Assembly: GCA_003313425.1 (NCBI GenBank)
Contig: NHZP01000007.1
Span: forward strand, 310,001 to 374,000
Reading direction: 5' to 3'
Origin: Pseudopyrenochaeta lycopersici
Taxonomy: Eukaryota > Ascomycota > Dothideomycetes > Pleosporales > Pseudopyrenochaetaceae
DNA: 64,000 bases
Shown: positions 35,367 through 46,230 of the stretch, in pieces
Layout of the letters: every line of letters begins with the position of its first letter
How positions within the stretch are numbered: position 1 is the stretch's first letter
Made by a program: the position numbers and the translations under genes
The notes under the pieces: generated by a model
Databases searched by the model: none
Seen by the model: only the letters and a program-made list of their open reading frames with translations
Told to the model about the DNA's origin: nothing

Positions 35367-36264
35367 TTAAGGCAGACCCCTCCCGCTGTTGACAGCATCT
35401 GCGAGCTGAGACGTGCCCGGCCGATTCTCCGCATACCGCTCATAACTCTCAATATACAACTCATCCGTGCTGGTAGTCATTCTGACACTCCGATCCGCTT
35501 CAATGGCATCGACCCAGCGTTTCCAGCGGCTCCCTTCCTCGGGCTCAGGCCACCCTCTGTACGGGCCCAGCACTCTCTTCAACCGAAGCACCCACGGCGC
35601 AATCTGAACGTCGACAAACGAGATTTGTGATCCAAGGAAGAACGGACCCTGGGCGTCCGCAGCGTCGACAAGTTTGCTGATTTGATCCCTAAGCTCCTTT
35701 GCATGTTCAACCTGGTCGTTGGAATCTTGCGCTTGGAGCAGTTTATAGAACCATGGGATGACGTTGCGGTTCACGTGATCGCTCCAGAGCCGGGATGTAG
35801 CCCGCGTTTGAGCGTTCGGGGGCAACAGGGCAGGGCCAGTGTGGAGGTCTTCGAGATACTCCATGATAACGGTGGACTCGTGGGTTGACCATGTTGGACC
35901 GTGGCGGAGAGCTGGCACCAAGCCGCGTGGATTGACGTCAAGAAGACTCTGGGGTTTCTTGTAGGGATCAACCTCGATGTATTGGTATGGAATCTGCTTG
36001 TGTTCGAGTGATATCCATACACGTTGGACGAAGGGACTGGGTTCCAGTTAGTATCGATCGGGCGAATGATGTCACATAGAGGAGCGTGAAGTGTTGAGCT
36101 CTGAGCAGACAAAAGACGTGAGATAACTCTTACCAGAAGCAGCTTCCGTACAACTTCAGGTCGTCATCCTTTGAGTGGTTCTTAACAGTCGTCAAAGCAT
36201 TACCGGTGGCTTTCTTGTGGTACGTCTTCTTCGATGAATCTCCACCCTGGTTTGTGTCAGACAT
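35367..36264 (-). CDS. glutathione S-transferase (omega-like, cysteine type)
   Basis: Two minus-strand exons (36264-36134, 36036-35367) give 266 residues. The thioredoxin-like N-terminal domain starts at about residue 36: LKLYGSCFCPFVQRVW, with the CPF cysteine near residue 44 created across the intron, then NPRGLVPALRHG and the glutathione-contact ESTVIMEYLED. The helical C-terminal domain has SFVDVQIAPWVLRLKRVLG. Cysteine-type GSTs act as thiol transferases and dehydroascorbate reductases more than as detoxifying transferases. Upstream of the chosen ATG, the frame stays open to an ATG at 36420; the extra 52 residues are rich in Arg/Ser/Phe, lack acidic residues and resemble a mitochondrial targeting sequence. 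Two isoforms are therefore possible. Confidence 0.9.
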
Positions 36265-36809
36265 ATTGAACTGAATAGATGTGGTACTGAATCGAAGACG
36301 GGACGATGGTTTAAAGGAAGGAAAACCCGACACGTAGAATTTGGGCAAGCAAAAGCAACCTCTACAGCTGTTGGACGTGCGGCGAAAAGCTGTAAAAGGT
36401 GTTCGAGGAATGAAATACATGAGAAGTGGTGAAGTATAAACTCAAGGGCACGAGTTAGAAGTAGTGTTGGACCGATTCGGCCCACATCTGGTGAACATCA
36501 AGATGACGTATGCAACTGACTGGATCGTCGCTCCGGTGTAGCAATAATTCGTGAGCGACCTCGGCATGGAGAAAAGCAAGGCTGAATACCTTCCAGGCAC
36601 TTTGAGCTGTTACACAGTTTTGGAATATGCATGGCTGTTGCGTCCAACCTTGTTCTATCCTTCAAATAACAGCTCAAAATGTCCCGAATCTATTCAGGTC
36701 CCAATCCTGGATCGGCATTCTTACGGAACTTGCATTACTGGAACCGAAATTCGTGCAATGAATGTATGGCTGGGAGGAAATGGAAGGACTAGAGGGCTGT
36801 GAAGAGTAT
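36265..36809. other. intergenic region upstream of the GST
   Basis: Contains the in-frame leader extension of the GST up to 36420 and otherwise no domain-bearing frame. A strong GTATGT donor at 36830-36825 in the gene before it points into this region, so part of it may be an intron or a terminal exon of that gene. Confidence 0.4.
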
Positions 36810-38261
36810 TTAGGAGATCAGCGGACATACCTGTGCTTTCTTCCTGTCGTCCTTCTCGATTTTAGCGTGCCACCTGATGACACTGTTCTTCTTAACTCGA
36901 TCACTCTCTTCAAGCGTATGTTTGTGCGGCCCTGCAACTCCATCGCCTTTGCCGTTGCCGCCGTTTCCATTGACTCGTTGAAACGTGTAAAACTTCTTCG
37001 GCGGCGCACTGGGTGGTGGAGGCGGTCCCGTCGCATATTGTGGCATATTCATACCAGGTAGGTCCCAACCACTCACTGGTTGCTGTGGTAGCATCGGTCC
37101 CTGCCCAAAGAACTGCTGGCCTGACGTCGCCGCTGAATTTCCTGGCGTACTCGTAGCCATTGCGATCGGGCTCGTGGCTTCGTTGTCCTCTGCTCTAGGC
37201 GGTCTCTGCCCTAACTGCTCCTCATACTCCCTCTGGTCGAAGAATTCCGTAATCTTGATCTTGACATCACAAAGATCTCTCTCCCTGGCAACCCTCTTCC
37301 GCTTCTTCTTATCCGGATCCGTAGATTTCTTCGTCCCCGGTGGGCGTCCTTTTAGGCGACAGTCCCAGTAGTGTGATACAAAGCGTTTGCGTTTGTGGCG
37401 CTGGGTCGAGCGGTGCGAGTACACATTGTCAATGTGAGGGAAGTAAGTTTGGAATCTGGAGAGAAAGTCAATATCAGGCTTTGAGAACGACCGGGTGCGA
37501 AACGTACTCTGCCTCTGTGAGAGTAATCATATCATCCACGTTGAAGAGCTTTTCGCGCCATTCTTCAAGATCTGGGGGGTTTGCGACCAGCTTGAGACCT
37601 TGAAATTGGCTATGCCCTGTCATCGCAGTTTCATCACTGTGGGCATGGTTAGCTGGGTAGTACAGATTCACAGTTTCTTGCTCAATGCTGGAGAAACTCC
37701 ACTTGGCCTTCTGCAACACATGTAACGATTGCGAAAGTTTGCGAGGTGCTCAGGACAACCCGAGACAGGGTGGGTATGTCCAAAGACTACGTACCCTTCG
37801 CGGGCCTGCGCCTGAATGGAAGGCGGGCGGACATGGTCTACGTGTTGGGTTATGGATTGCGGCGCTGTGAGTATTGGAGGCGGTGGTAGTGGTAGCTGCT
37901 GCGTAGGTCGTGGCGGCGGGGGCAGCGGTTGGGGAGTAAAGATCTGTTGCCCTGGCCCTGGCAGCTGAGGCGGACTCAACGCGAACCGGGGACTCGAGGC
38001 ATGCTGGTAACCCGCTGGGAAAGGCGGAAATTGCGTGGGCGGCAGGCCATGTTGTTCGAAGTGTAGCGCATGGGCTTGTGGTTGTGTGGGTCCGCTCAAG
38101 GCATACTGTGGTGGTTGATTGTACACATCGTTTGTGTGGATTTGCAGCTCCGGCAGGGGCTGGGGAGGATACAGCGTCCCGTCTGGCGACTGGTGGAGGG
38201 TCTGAAGTGCTCCTGGGTGTAGTGAACGGAGCTGCTGGAGCACGGGTGACGATTGTTGCAT
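36810..38261 (-). CDS. uncharacterised basic protein, proline/glutamine-rich N-terminus
   Basis: I do not recognise a named family. Likely exons on the minus strand are 38261 to about 37795, 37710-37508 and 37455 to about 36810. The middle join is clear: GEEL-type sequence TLTEAE splices to FQTYFPHIDNVYSHRSTQRH, followed by KRKRFVSHYWDCRLKGRPPG and a KKKRKRVARERDLC basic cluster, then a C-terminal block with YTFQRVNGNGGNGKGDGVAG and KKNSVIRWHAKIEKDDRKK. The GRPPG core with flanking basics is AT-hook-like, suggesting nuclear DNA binding. The N-terminal 155 residues are Pro/Gln-rich and disordered. The first splice (donor GTAGTC at about 37794) is weak. The 3' end is unsure: the frame stops at 36810, but a strong donor at 36830 suggests another exon. 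Confidence 0.55.
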
Positions 38262-38751
38262 GATGGCGCCGGCAGCATGTCGCTGCTTTAACGCATGTAG
38301 GCACCAAGCCGTTTTTGAGAAGTGAGGATCGTCCGAGGTGCAGCGGCCTGGATCGCGGAACAGTGATGTAAGGTTCCTGCAGGCGTCAACAGTCACAAAT
38401 CGTCAAAGCACATTGATGATGTCGCCCAAGCGTGTTGATTACTTCTTTGTCTGATTCAGCACTCCATGTGGCGATAGACCCTCCACGGCTTGGTATAGAT
38501 CGAGGGGTTCAGCCGCCATGCCGAACAGCAGTCGAACTTCAAAGTTCATATCTACCACTTCGCTTTCGGGCCCCCAATCTCACAAAGGTAAGCGCTAAGA
38601 CCCCCACTGGACGTCCCACCACATCGTCCGTGTCTTCTACAAAGGACCAGACTGCAACCCGGCTTCAAGCGGAAGCTGCGAAACCCCAACGCCGTGCCCA
38701 TGCCTTGACGTAGAGAAGCATAACTATTAAACACACAAATCCTGTCGCGCT
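38262..38751. other. intergenic region between eIF3h end and the next start
   Basis: The frame of the upstream gene remains open to an ATG at 38396, so its start may lie here. A plus-strand frame at 38432-38713 has no recognisable content. Confidence 0.4.
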
Positions 38752-40005
38752 TTACTCTCCAGGGAGCAAGTTGCTCTTCACAGCAAACATCTTTGAAGTG
38801 ACGCCGGCTGTGAAACCATCCACCTGTCTCGAGTACTGCTCCACCTGCCTTGAGTTGAGCAGCGTTTCCAGCCTGCTGGGCTCTTGCGGCAGCTTGAACA
38901 GCCTTTGCCACTCATCTTCCGGAAGGAGAGGCTGCTTCGAGGCTGTGCGTGCCGCATTCTCTGCCTTGCGCTTCTGTTGCCACGCCGTAATCTTAGCTTG
39001 TTCACGAGCGAGCGAACGCTGGTAGTATTGATAGTTGTTGATTTCGGTGTGGTGGTTCTCAATGCTCTCAAGAAGGAGATCGCACGTCTTCTCGAGGAAG
39101 GGGTCGATAGAGAGATCAAGCGCGTCGTAGTTCGGGAAAAGAGGGGGAAGTGGCGTGTTCGGGTCCTGCTGCAGAGCAGCTAGGTTTGGGGGGAAAGTGA
39201 GCTCTTCCTTTGGCGCGTCCGAAGGCAATTGGTGAAGGTACGAGGTAAGGAGGTGTGAGTTGTGAATAGTCACAGGAAGCTCGACAAGGATGTCATGGTA
39301 ACGGAGGCCGCTCTTTTGCAGACTGTATCTGTTAGACGGTCCTTATCGAAGAAAAAGATGCAAACATACCTCTCCGTGGTGAACTTGCCCTCCTTGTATG
39401 CTGCGACGAACGAGGGCGACAGTCTGTACGCGCGCAAGTTCAAACTACCCTGCGAACTTCTGCTCACATCGTAGATCAAAGCTACTGTCTTCTCGTTCGG
39501 CTGGCTCTGGTAGAAGTACTGGTTTTCGACGGTGCTTAGATTGATAAAGTTGCCCATACTCGCGCTCGTGTACCATCCGACGTTGTTCGCGTCCACGTTG
39601 ACTTCCCGCAGGAACTTGATCATCTCATTGCCGTATGCGATGTTCTGCTTCGCGCGGGGTGCTGCTGCAGCGAGGCTGGCTGCAGAGTCGTTTTGACGGT
39701 CCTCTGTTGGCACATGAGACACCTCGGGGAAGGGAAATGAGTTCGTAATCTCTAGGACGCCGTTTTTCTCCATGCCCACGATGCTGCCCGTGGCGAGCGA
39801 GGGAAAGGATTTGCCGCTGGCGGTAGCAATCTTGATTGCGACCTGAATGCCATAGTCAGTCTTGCATATCCACAGAAAGTATTCAAAGCGAATGTGCGAA
39901 AAGCACAATGACGGGGCGCGGCGGGGTCATGTTCGCGGATATCGAACGTACCAGGGCGTCGATTTGCACCGCCTTGAACGGCACATCTTTGGAAGCGTCC
40001 GCCAT
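38752..40005 (-). CDS. translation initiation factor eIF3 subunit h
   Basis: Three minus-strand exons (40005-39952, 39842-39370, 39322-38752) give 365 residues. The first join gives [19 protein letters not shown], the second [22 protein letters not shown], both continuous with the family. Residues 13-155 form the MPN domain; it lacks the JAMM zinc residues, as is normal for eIF3h, so it is structural and not a peptidase. The rest is helical, with [20 protein letters not shown] and a C-terminal lysine-rich region. eIF3h is one of the non-core eIF3 subunits, acting on the 40S ribosome in start-site selection and reinitiation. The start was placed at [10 protein letters not shown], 18 codons before the first intron. 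Confidence 0.95.
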
Positions 40006-40859
40006 GTCGGAGTCGTCGAAAGGGATCGTGTTGAGGTTTCGGCGGGGCTGTTACGTTGGGCGTTTGTCGGTGCTGGAAAGTAGAATTCGACCTGACTCTG
40101 CCAAGATTCACTGTGCTAAGCGAAGAGCGGGAAACTAGCCCGCAAAGGGTTAGTCTTCCTGTAGGGGCATGAGAGCAACATCAAGTTCGAGCCTCCCATA
40201 AACTTGGGGTTAGGGAGAGTCTTCATAAAACAGCGTCATGGGCTACAACGAGTTTGGAGAAGAGATCCAACGCCTCTATGGCCCCTCGGAGGATCCATGT
40301 TCACGACCCATCCTCTTGAATGAACTCCATGTCTAAAATCTCGAGAAAAAACATCTCGCAGCTCCAAATAGGATTCATAGCAAATTCGTCTCCATTAATA
40401 AAATCAAGAAGCACGGTAACTCACATAGACGTGGCATGCCGCAATAATGGTACGCCAACTACGCAGGCTTCCTATGGCCTCTTCCTTACGCCAGTTTCTC
40501 TGCACAACTCATACGGCATTTCACCAACCTCTGTTCCTCGTAACAGCTGAATGAGAAGCTAGATGATGTGGAGCCCGACGATCATGGCGGCAGGGAAGTG
40601 CAATTTGAGTATGTTCCATAGAGATGAATACGGAGGCAAATGCACTGGCGAACAAAGATTTGAATGAAAGCATAGGATCAAAAGTTGCTATATGTCAATT
40701 GAACCCCCAGTCTGGCTGTAATGCGATGCAACAACGCTAATTTTCAGATGCAGTGGTACCCGCGCGCCAATGCTGGATGCAAATGCAGCAAAATATATTC
40801 CATGGTTTCCATCTCCTTTTCAAATGACCCAAAATGTAGCTGCAACAGTTGCCTTTCCA
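40006..40859. other. intergenic region, no gene seen
   Basis: About 850 bp holding the eIF3h promoter and the 3' UTR of the HEIAH gene. Small plus-strand frames at 40320-40550 and 40721-40951 lack domains. Confidence 0.5.
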
Positions 40860-42698
40860 TCAAAGCATATCCTGATCCGAGCCACCCTTTCCCGCTTCTG
40901 TATCCTCAGGAGGCTCTAGCTTTGTCTGCTCCTCCTTCCCACTCTCACTAGCATCATCCACTACCTCTTCAGACACACAAACAACTCCATCCGCTGCTGC
41001 ATTCTTCTTCTTTTGGCCATACGGAGTCCATCTAGGCACTACAGGCTGTCGCTGAGGCTTACGATTATTGGCTTTTGGATTCTTAGCGATGGAGCCGTCA
41101 TCCATACGCTTCCACTCCGTGTCTTGATTGTCAATATGATCCGAGATATCTGCATCGCTTTCGTCTTCCCAGATCATAAGATTCGTTCCGTTGATCTCGA
41201 TCGACCTGCCACCCGTACGTGGAATGAAGAAAATATCGGGTCCCACGTCGGTGAAGTCTTGAGTCCAGGTCTCCTTCTGTTGTAGCTTGAGAATGTAATC
41301 CATTGGCAGGGCATATAGAACATTATCGTCCTTGTCGTAGAGCTCTTTCAGTGGGTAGTCAAGACAGGCTAGTCCGAACTTGCAATCGATTCGGCTCGAA
41401 AGTGGATGTATTCGACCACCAAAGATCTTCGTCTCAAAGGCGATTCCGCTCTCCGTCCACATATTATCACCAAAGAAGACTTCTGGCTCAGACAACAAAG
41501 GATGATCGTGGTGCGGACCCGATACCTCGCAGAAATGAGCAATCTCATGAGTGAGACAGGTAGCAAGGAACATGTTGAAACGCAGCACCATGGCTGGTTC
41601 TCGGAATCGTAATAAGCTCAGTTTCTTCGCGGTGGTATAAAAGTCGGAATGTAGACAAATGCGACTGGTATGACATTTGTGGTTGATCTTCCGCATCAAC
41701 CCATTTTTGTAGTCTTTTACCAGACCCATCGAGGCGTATGCCGTCTCTGGTGGTAAGGGGTCGTGGTGAAAGTAAAAGTGAACTGTGTCGATCTGGTTGT
41801 TCAGGAAGTCTTCGAAAGTCGCATGGTGTTCTTCAGACCATGATACATCCTCTCTGATGCGGAAGCAACGTTGACCATATGCCTTTGAAGTGGTTTCGCA
41901 GACTTCCCGCTTGCCAAACACCAGTGTATGCCAGAAATGGGATGTAGCTCGAGAAGTCAAAAGCTGGCTTGCAAGTCGTAACCCAGGCTTTAACACCTCA
42001 TAGACGGCGTCTGGACACCCGTGCCAATTATCGAGGCGGAAGATTGGGTGAATGTCGTTGTCCAGTGTGGAAATCGGAGTAGGTCCCTCTTCCGCAAATG
42101 CGACGGCTTGCTTTTTGATCAAATCCACCGGGTCAAACCCTAGTTTGAATGCCTTTCGTTTTGCTGCATCTTTGCGATGACCAAGTAACCTTCTATATTT
42201 CTCAAGCGCCTTCCGATCCGCGACTTGCGCCAAATGGTGATTGATGGAGATGCTTAACTGCAGGCCAAAGTCTTTCGGAACTTCAATGGTCGATGGGGTA
42301 AACGATAAAGAGTTTTCGGAACTCAAGACGTCGGGCAGGTCTTGTACAAGCTTGTCTATACACTTGTCGATAATCATACCCTCCTTGAGTTTGTGAAGAA
42401 CCACTGTGTTCTCGCCTCGATTTACGGCCTGATAATCACTCTCGCCGCCAGCAGGCAAGAATTGCCGAATCTTTTCCGACAAAGCAGGCAACGGTCCACA
42501 CTCTGGCGGAGGGGTGGTAGATTCAGTTGGTGTCCAGTCCATGCTGTCCGGATCCTGCTCTTGAAAAGCAGTCTTTGGTGCCGCATCTTGCTCAGCAGCC
42601 TCTCCATTGAGGTCATCATCTTGATTTAGACGTTCCTCAATAAGTTGGGTAGTATGCAGCATCGCCGCATACGCCTTGCGATATCGAAAAGGATCCAT
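40860..42698 (-). CDS. uncharacterised HExxH (zincin-like) protein
   Basis: One intronless exon codes 612 residues. I do not recognise a named family. The central region has a hydrophobic helix with the metal-binding pattern FLATCLTHEIAHFCEV (HEIAH at residues 384-388), followed by a histidine-rich GPHHDHP and then MWTESGIAFETKIFGG, where Glu416 is placed like the third zinc ligand of gluzincins. Residues 20-100 are acidic and disordered; the C-terminal 110 residues are again charged, with a KNPKANNRKPQRQP basic stretch. There is no signal peptide or membrane segment, so the protein should be cytosolic or nuclear. A metallopeptidase role is inference from the motif alone. It might instead be a degenerate or structural zincin fold. 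Confidence 0.75.
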   Translation of the reverse strand: MDPFRYRKAYAAMLHTTQLIEERLNQDDDLNGEAAEQDAAPKTAFQEQDPDSMDWTPTESTTPPPECGPLPALSEKIRQFLPAGGESDYQAVNRGENTVVLHKLKEGMIIDKCIDKLVQDLPDVLSSENSLSFTPSTIEVPKDFGLQLSISINHHLAQVADRKALEKYRRLLGHRKDAAKRKAFKLGFDPVDLIKKQAVAFAEEGPTPISTLDNDIHPIFRLDNWHGCPDAVYEVLKPGLRLASQLLTSRATSHFWHTLVFGKREVCETTSKAYGQRCFRIREDVSWSEEHHATFEDFLNNQIDTVHFYFHHDPLPPETAYASMGLVKDYKNGLMRKINHKCHTSRICLHSDFYTTAKKLSLLRFREPAMVLRFNMFLATCLTHEIAHFCEVSGPHHDHPLLSEPEVFFGDNMWTESGIAFETKIFGGRIHPLSSRIDCKFGLACLDYPLKELYDKDDNVLYALPMDYILKLQQKETWTQDFTDVGPDIFFIPRTGGRSIEINGTNLMIWEDESDADISDHIDNQDTEWKRMDDGSIAKNPKANNRKPQRQPVVPRWTPYGQKKKNAAADGVVCVSEEVVDDASESGKEEQTKLEPPEDTEAGKGGSDQDML

Positions 42699-43560
42699 TC
42701 TGGCTTCCGTCAGTTACCCGATTGCCCCGAAGTTTGAAAAGTTGTTGAATGGATGTGGATCCGGGATTGTGTCTAACTAGGGTGCAGGCACCAGACACAA
42801 ACGGCAGTGCGGGTATAGTCTCGCCGGTCGTTAATGTACTCATGTGGCTACCTTTCGATTCCGGAACAACAGGTTTTGCTGTAGGTTTAATCGACCCAAA
42901 ACTTTTTATCCAGACCATGAAAGGCTATCTCTTCCGATTCGATCTCGAATTGCCCGCGGAAAGGAAGGGTTGGCCTCAAAACCAGCCATCTCACCAGATC
43001 CCTGCAGTCCCAGCACGATGTAAAGCAGCGGTTGGAAGGAAATGCGCTGTTATGAAGGGTATATCTTACTCGGAACCGTCGAAGCGGTCAATATCCGCCA
43101 AGAATTAAAAAGTGTCTCATCCAAAATAATCGAACTAAGATGCAGGAAAAATTAACGACGTGGTGGAGGTTGCAAGGTCAGCGGTGAGTTGTTTGTCTTA
43201 GGCAACCTTGAAAATGGCCCGTGCACTTTCCGTCCCAAGTTCGAGCTTGCTTTTCCACATTCTGACCCACTTGTATCACCGCACAGAAGCTTCTCGGTGA
43301 TATTCACCGTATATGCCAATAAGATCGCAAGCAAGGTTTCATACTTTAATGATAGTGCATATTCCAGGTCAGCCTTCTACGAGACGAATATTTTATAGGT
43401 AAAACAGCTATATGCAAAAATGTAGGTTATGATCCTTACGACTATCAGATGACAACGCCCACAAGCGCAAGCAGCGATCAAGTCTCACGGAATATAACTA
43501 TAGAGGAAACTGTGAGAGAAATGAAGGTAATTACTTCTCAGCCTCTACGCTAACCTCGCC
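42699..43560. other. intergenic region, no gene seen
   Basis: Promoter side of the HEIAH gene. The plus-strand frame at 42749-43108 (119 residues) has no domain and no clear initiation or splice context. Confidence 0.45.
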
Positions 43561-43598
<38 letters not shown>

Positions 43599-43637
43599 CT
43601 TTTCTTTTCTTTTCTTTCTTTCTTTCCTTCCTTCCTC
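43561..43637. repeat. pyrimidine microsatellite, (CT)n then (TTTTC)n and (TTCC)n
   Basis: About 15 CT units at 43564-43594 pass into TTTTC and TTTC repeats and then TTCC. On the minus strand this GA-rich repeat starts directly after the stop codon of the 585-residue gene, so it would lie in that gene's 3' UTR. Confidence 0.9.
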
Positions 43638-45498
43638 CTACCTACACCATTGTAGCAGCGCCTCATTGAACAGCCGCACACCTTGGAATTCTTCCACCCC
43701 ATTGCACCCCTCAAACTTCGTCAAGAGATCAAAAACTGTCGCAAGATCATCGTCAAAAGTCTCGGTGACATTCACTAGCCCCTTCAAATCACCGAACGCA
43801 ATGCACGCCTGCGCACGAGCGGGTAAGTCAACCATGCGTCGCAAATGCTCTTTCCACTGCTCACCGGGCTGTCCTAAATAGCCCGTTTGCGATTGGAAAA
43901 TAGTCAGTCGATGGCGCATAGCCATCCAGCCCTCCCATGCGATGCGCAGTCGCTCAAAATCGTCGCCGAGCTGGGATTTCAACATTTCCGCGTCGTTGTA
44001 CCAGAGCTGATTTAGAAGCAAGTCCATCCTATCCTCGGCATTTGTATCGTAAACGTCTGGAGCAAATTGATTGATACTGTTTAGGTATGATAGCAGGAGC
44101 TTGAAGAGTTCTCTTCGGTCTTCTTTCTCTTGCCAATCTGTACGGTTTGGCACGCTCGCTACGCCATGCCATGCCTCAACATACACAGTTTGACTGGGGA
44201 TGTTTTGGGCTTGAATAGGTTCAGAAACTGTTCCTTCTGTCTCGTTCTGGGTATCTGGCATGACGGAATCCTGTGTGTGAGGATCACGGTATGTCCCTGA
44301 TGGTCCGGCAATGGGCTGATCGTGATATTCATACTGCATACCCTCTTCACTTGCCACTGGTCGGGACATGATCAAGTCTGGCGGGACTAATATTAGCTAA
44401 AATGTCAACGAAAACTGTCTTGAATTCAGGATCTCTACCTATCTCGTCCGCTGCGATTTCATCTGCATCCACGATAGTTTCAGTTTCCGCAGTATCATCT
44501 CGAGTCTGCGGCATGTAAGTCGCATCGGTGTCTTGGGTATTCTCTCTGTGCCTATGCATCCCAAATCGGTGAGACAAATGTGCCACATTCAGTGATAGAG
44601 TGGGCGACCTAGGTACCGAGTACAAATCGCGCTGTGGAATACGGAACGAATCCGACTTCGGCTGCGCATCTTTTGATATTTTTTTCAGTTTACTAGTCGA
44701 GATGTGGGCTTCGACATTCGGCGCTTTCCGTTTATTCGGAGTTCGAGGATGCATGCGTTTCGAAGGGGATTCCATCTCCGTTTCCATATTGGCAGCGGAA
44801 GGGTTCGCACGGCTTGACGGAACTATATCTTGTTGCCTTGACGACCCATTTTGAACGTGGTCTTTAGGTTTCTCCAATGTGCATTGCGGCACGTCTGCTG
44901 AGCCACTACTATCGGAGAGTTCTCCACCACATATATCCGTTACATTAGACCTGGCCTTACCCTTCTTTTTGCTTGGGGTTGTACCAAAGTCTTTTACAGT
45001 AAGGCACACGATCCAACAGCGAATATAAAATCGAATACTGTATACTGTCAGCAACCGAATGTGAGAGCCGCTTCTTCACAATGCTCACGTCTCTCGATCT
45101 TTACTTCTGTCCCAATCAAGTTCGTCGGCAGTTTTTTCGTGCTCTTTGAAAGAGCGCGAATGCCCAGGTTCAGCTCTCCCCCAAATTGACTGTCCATATT
45201 GACGTTCTAACTCTATGATGTCTTCTGAGAAGGTTCCTTCCTTGGCTACTTCAGCTCGAATATGTTCAATGTTGTTATGATGGACAGTTACGAATGACTG
45301 GGCAATTTCTTTGACTCTTGTGTGCAATTCATTGGCCTCATTCTTCAGAAAATCAGGCCCCTTACGCAAGTCGGTCGTCTGGCTGAACAAGCCGAGCGAT
45401 TCATAAGCGTCTCGCTCTGATCTTGCTTTATTGATACATCCGGTAAGAAAACCGGCGTTGTCGTCGGGCGTGCTGGCTAGAGGGGCCATGGGGGCCAT
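43638..45498 (-). CDS. uncharacterised protein, three exons
   Basis: Minus-strand exons 45498-45089, 45037-44439 and 44386-43638 give 585 residues; I do not recognise the family. The joins are supported by GTGAGC/ACAG and GTAGAG/TTAG introns that keep one frame. Residues 1-135 are helical with ARSERDAYESLGLFSQTTDL and KNEANELHTRVKEIAQSFVT, which looks like a conserved coiled-coil head. The middle is disordered with basic clusters (PSKKKGKARS, PNKRKAP), suggesting a nuclear location. The last 180 residues (AWHGVASVPNRTDWQEKEDR, LFKLLLSYLNSINQFAPDVY) form a second helical domain. The start at MAPMAPLAS is preferred; an in-frame ATG exists at 45555. It might be a chromatin or kinetochore protein, but nothing proves this. 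Confidence 0.65.
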
Positions 45499-46230
45499 GA
45501 ATAAGCTCTTTGAGGCCGCCAGTGAATGGAGGTGGGTTACTCCGGGCTGCTCCAAGTACCAGATATTGTAGGTCGAGAGTTGAGTTAGAAACCTGGCGGT
45601 TGCGACTTCTGTGGAGTGGCTGTGGCTTTGGTCGGAATATGCATAAACAGAATCTGTGGCTTAGGCAACCTCAAACCGCCGTCGAAAGGTCGCGCAATAT
45701 CAACCTATTTAGCGCCGCCGCGGCGACTAAGGTATCTGATGATTGTGTTCATTCGTGGTATGGCTGCCTAGCTCTGCAGATACGAACCTGTGACCTGGGG
45801 ACTCAGCCTCGTCCATGTGTGACAGCCTTCCCATGGAGCAAGATGCACCATTCAATAACAATAGAGTTTGCAAGGATCCCGTGTTCATGGATGTAGGTTG
45901 CGAAACCTCCAAAGTTGGTAAGTTGGCAGGGAAAAGATAGAATGCTGTGTCTTTCGAGATGGTTCTCTTTGTGTCGCGGCACTTGATAGGTTGAAAATAG
46001 CGCCGACGTCGCACTCTTTTGTACTTTTGTAACACTGTGGCTGTATCCACCCTGCACAGCTTGCAATTAGGCTTAGCTTCTGCCTTTGACAGCCTGAGGG
46101 TTCAATGTTCATCTTTTTTCGTGGACTGGACGTTAATACCTAATTTCGCACAGAGGTTCAAGATACACTTCAAGTAAAAGTGGTAGGTTCTTATTAAGCA
46201 TGCATCGACGAAATTTCGAGGCAGTGTATC
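45499..46230. other. intergenic region, no gene seen
   Basis: About 730 bp between two minus-strand genes. Overlapping frames at 45510-45896 and 45727-46112 carry no domain. Confidence 0.5.

Noticed and set aside
42749..43108. 119-residue plus-strand frame in the HEIAH promoter
   Set aside because: No domain, partner exon or conserved pattern is visible; probably chance.
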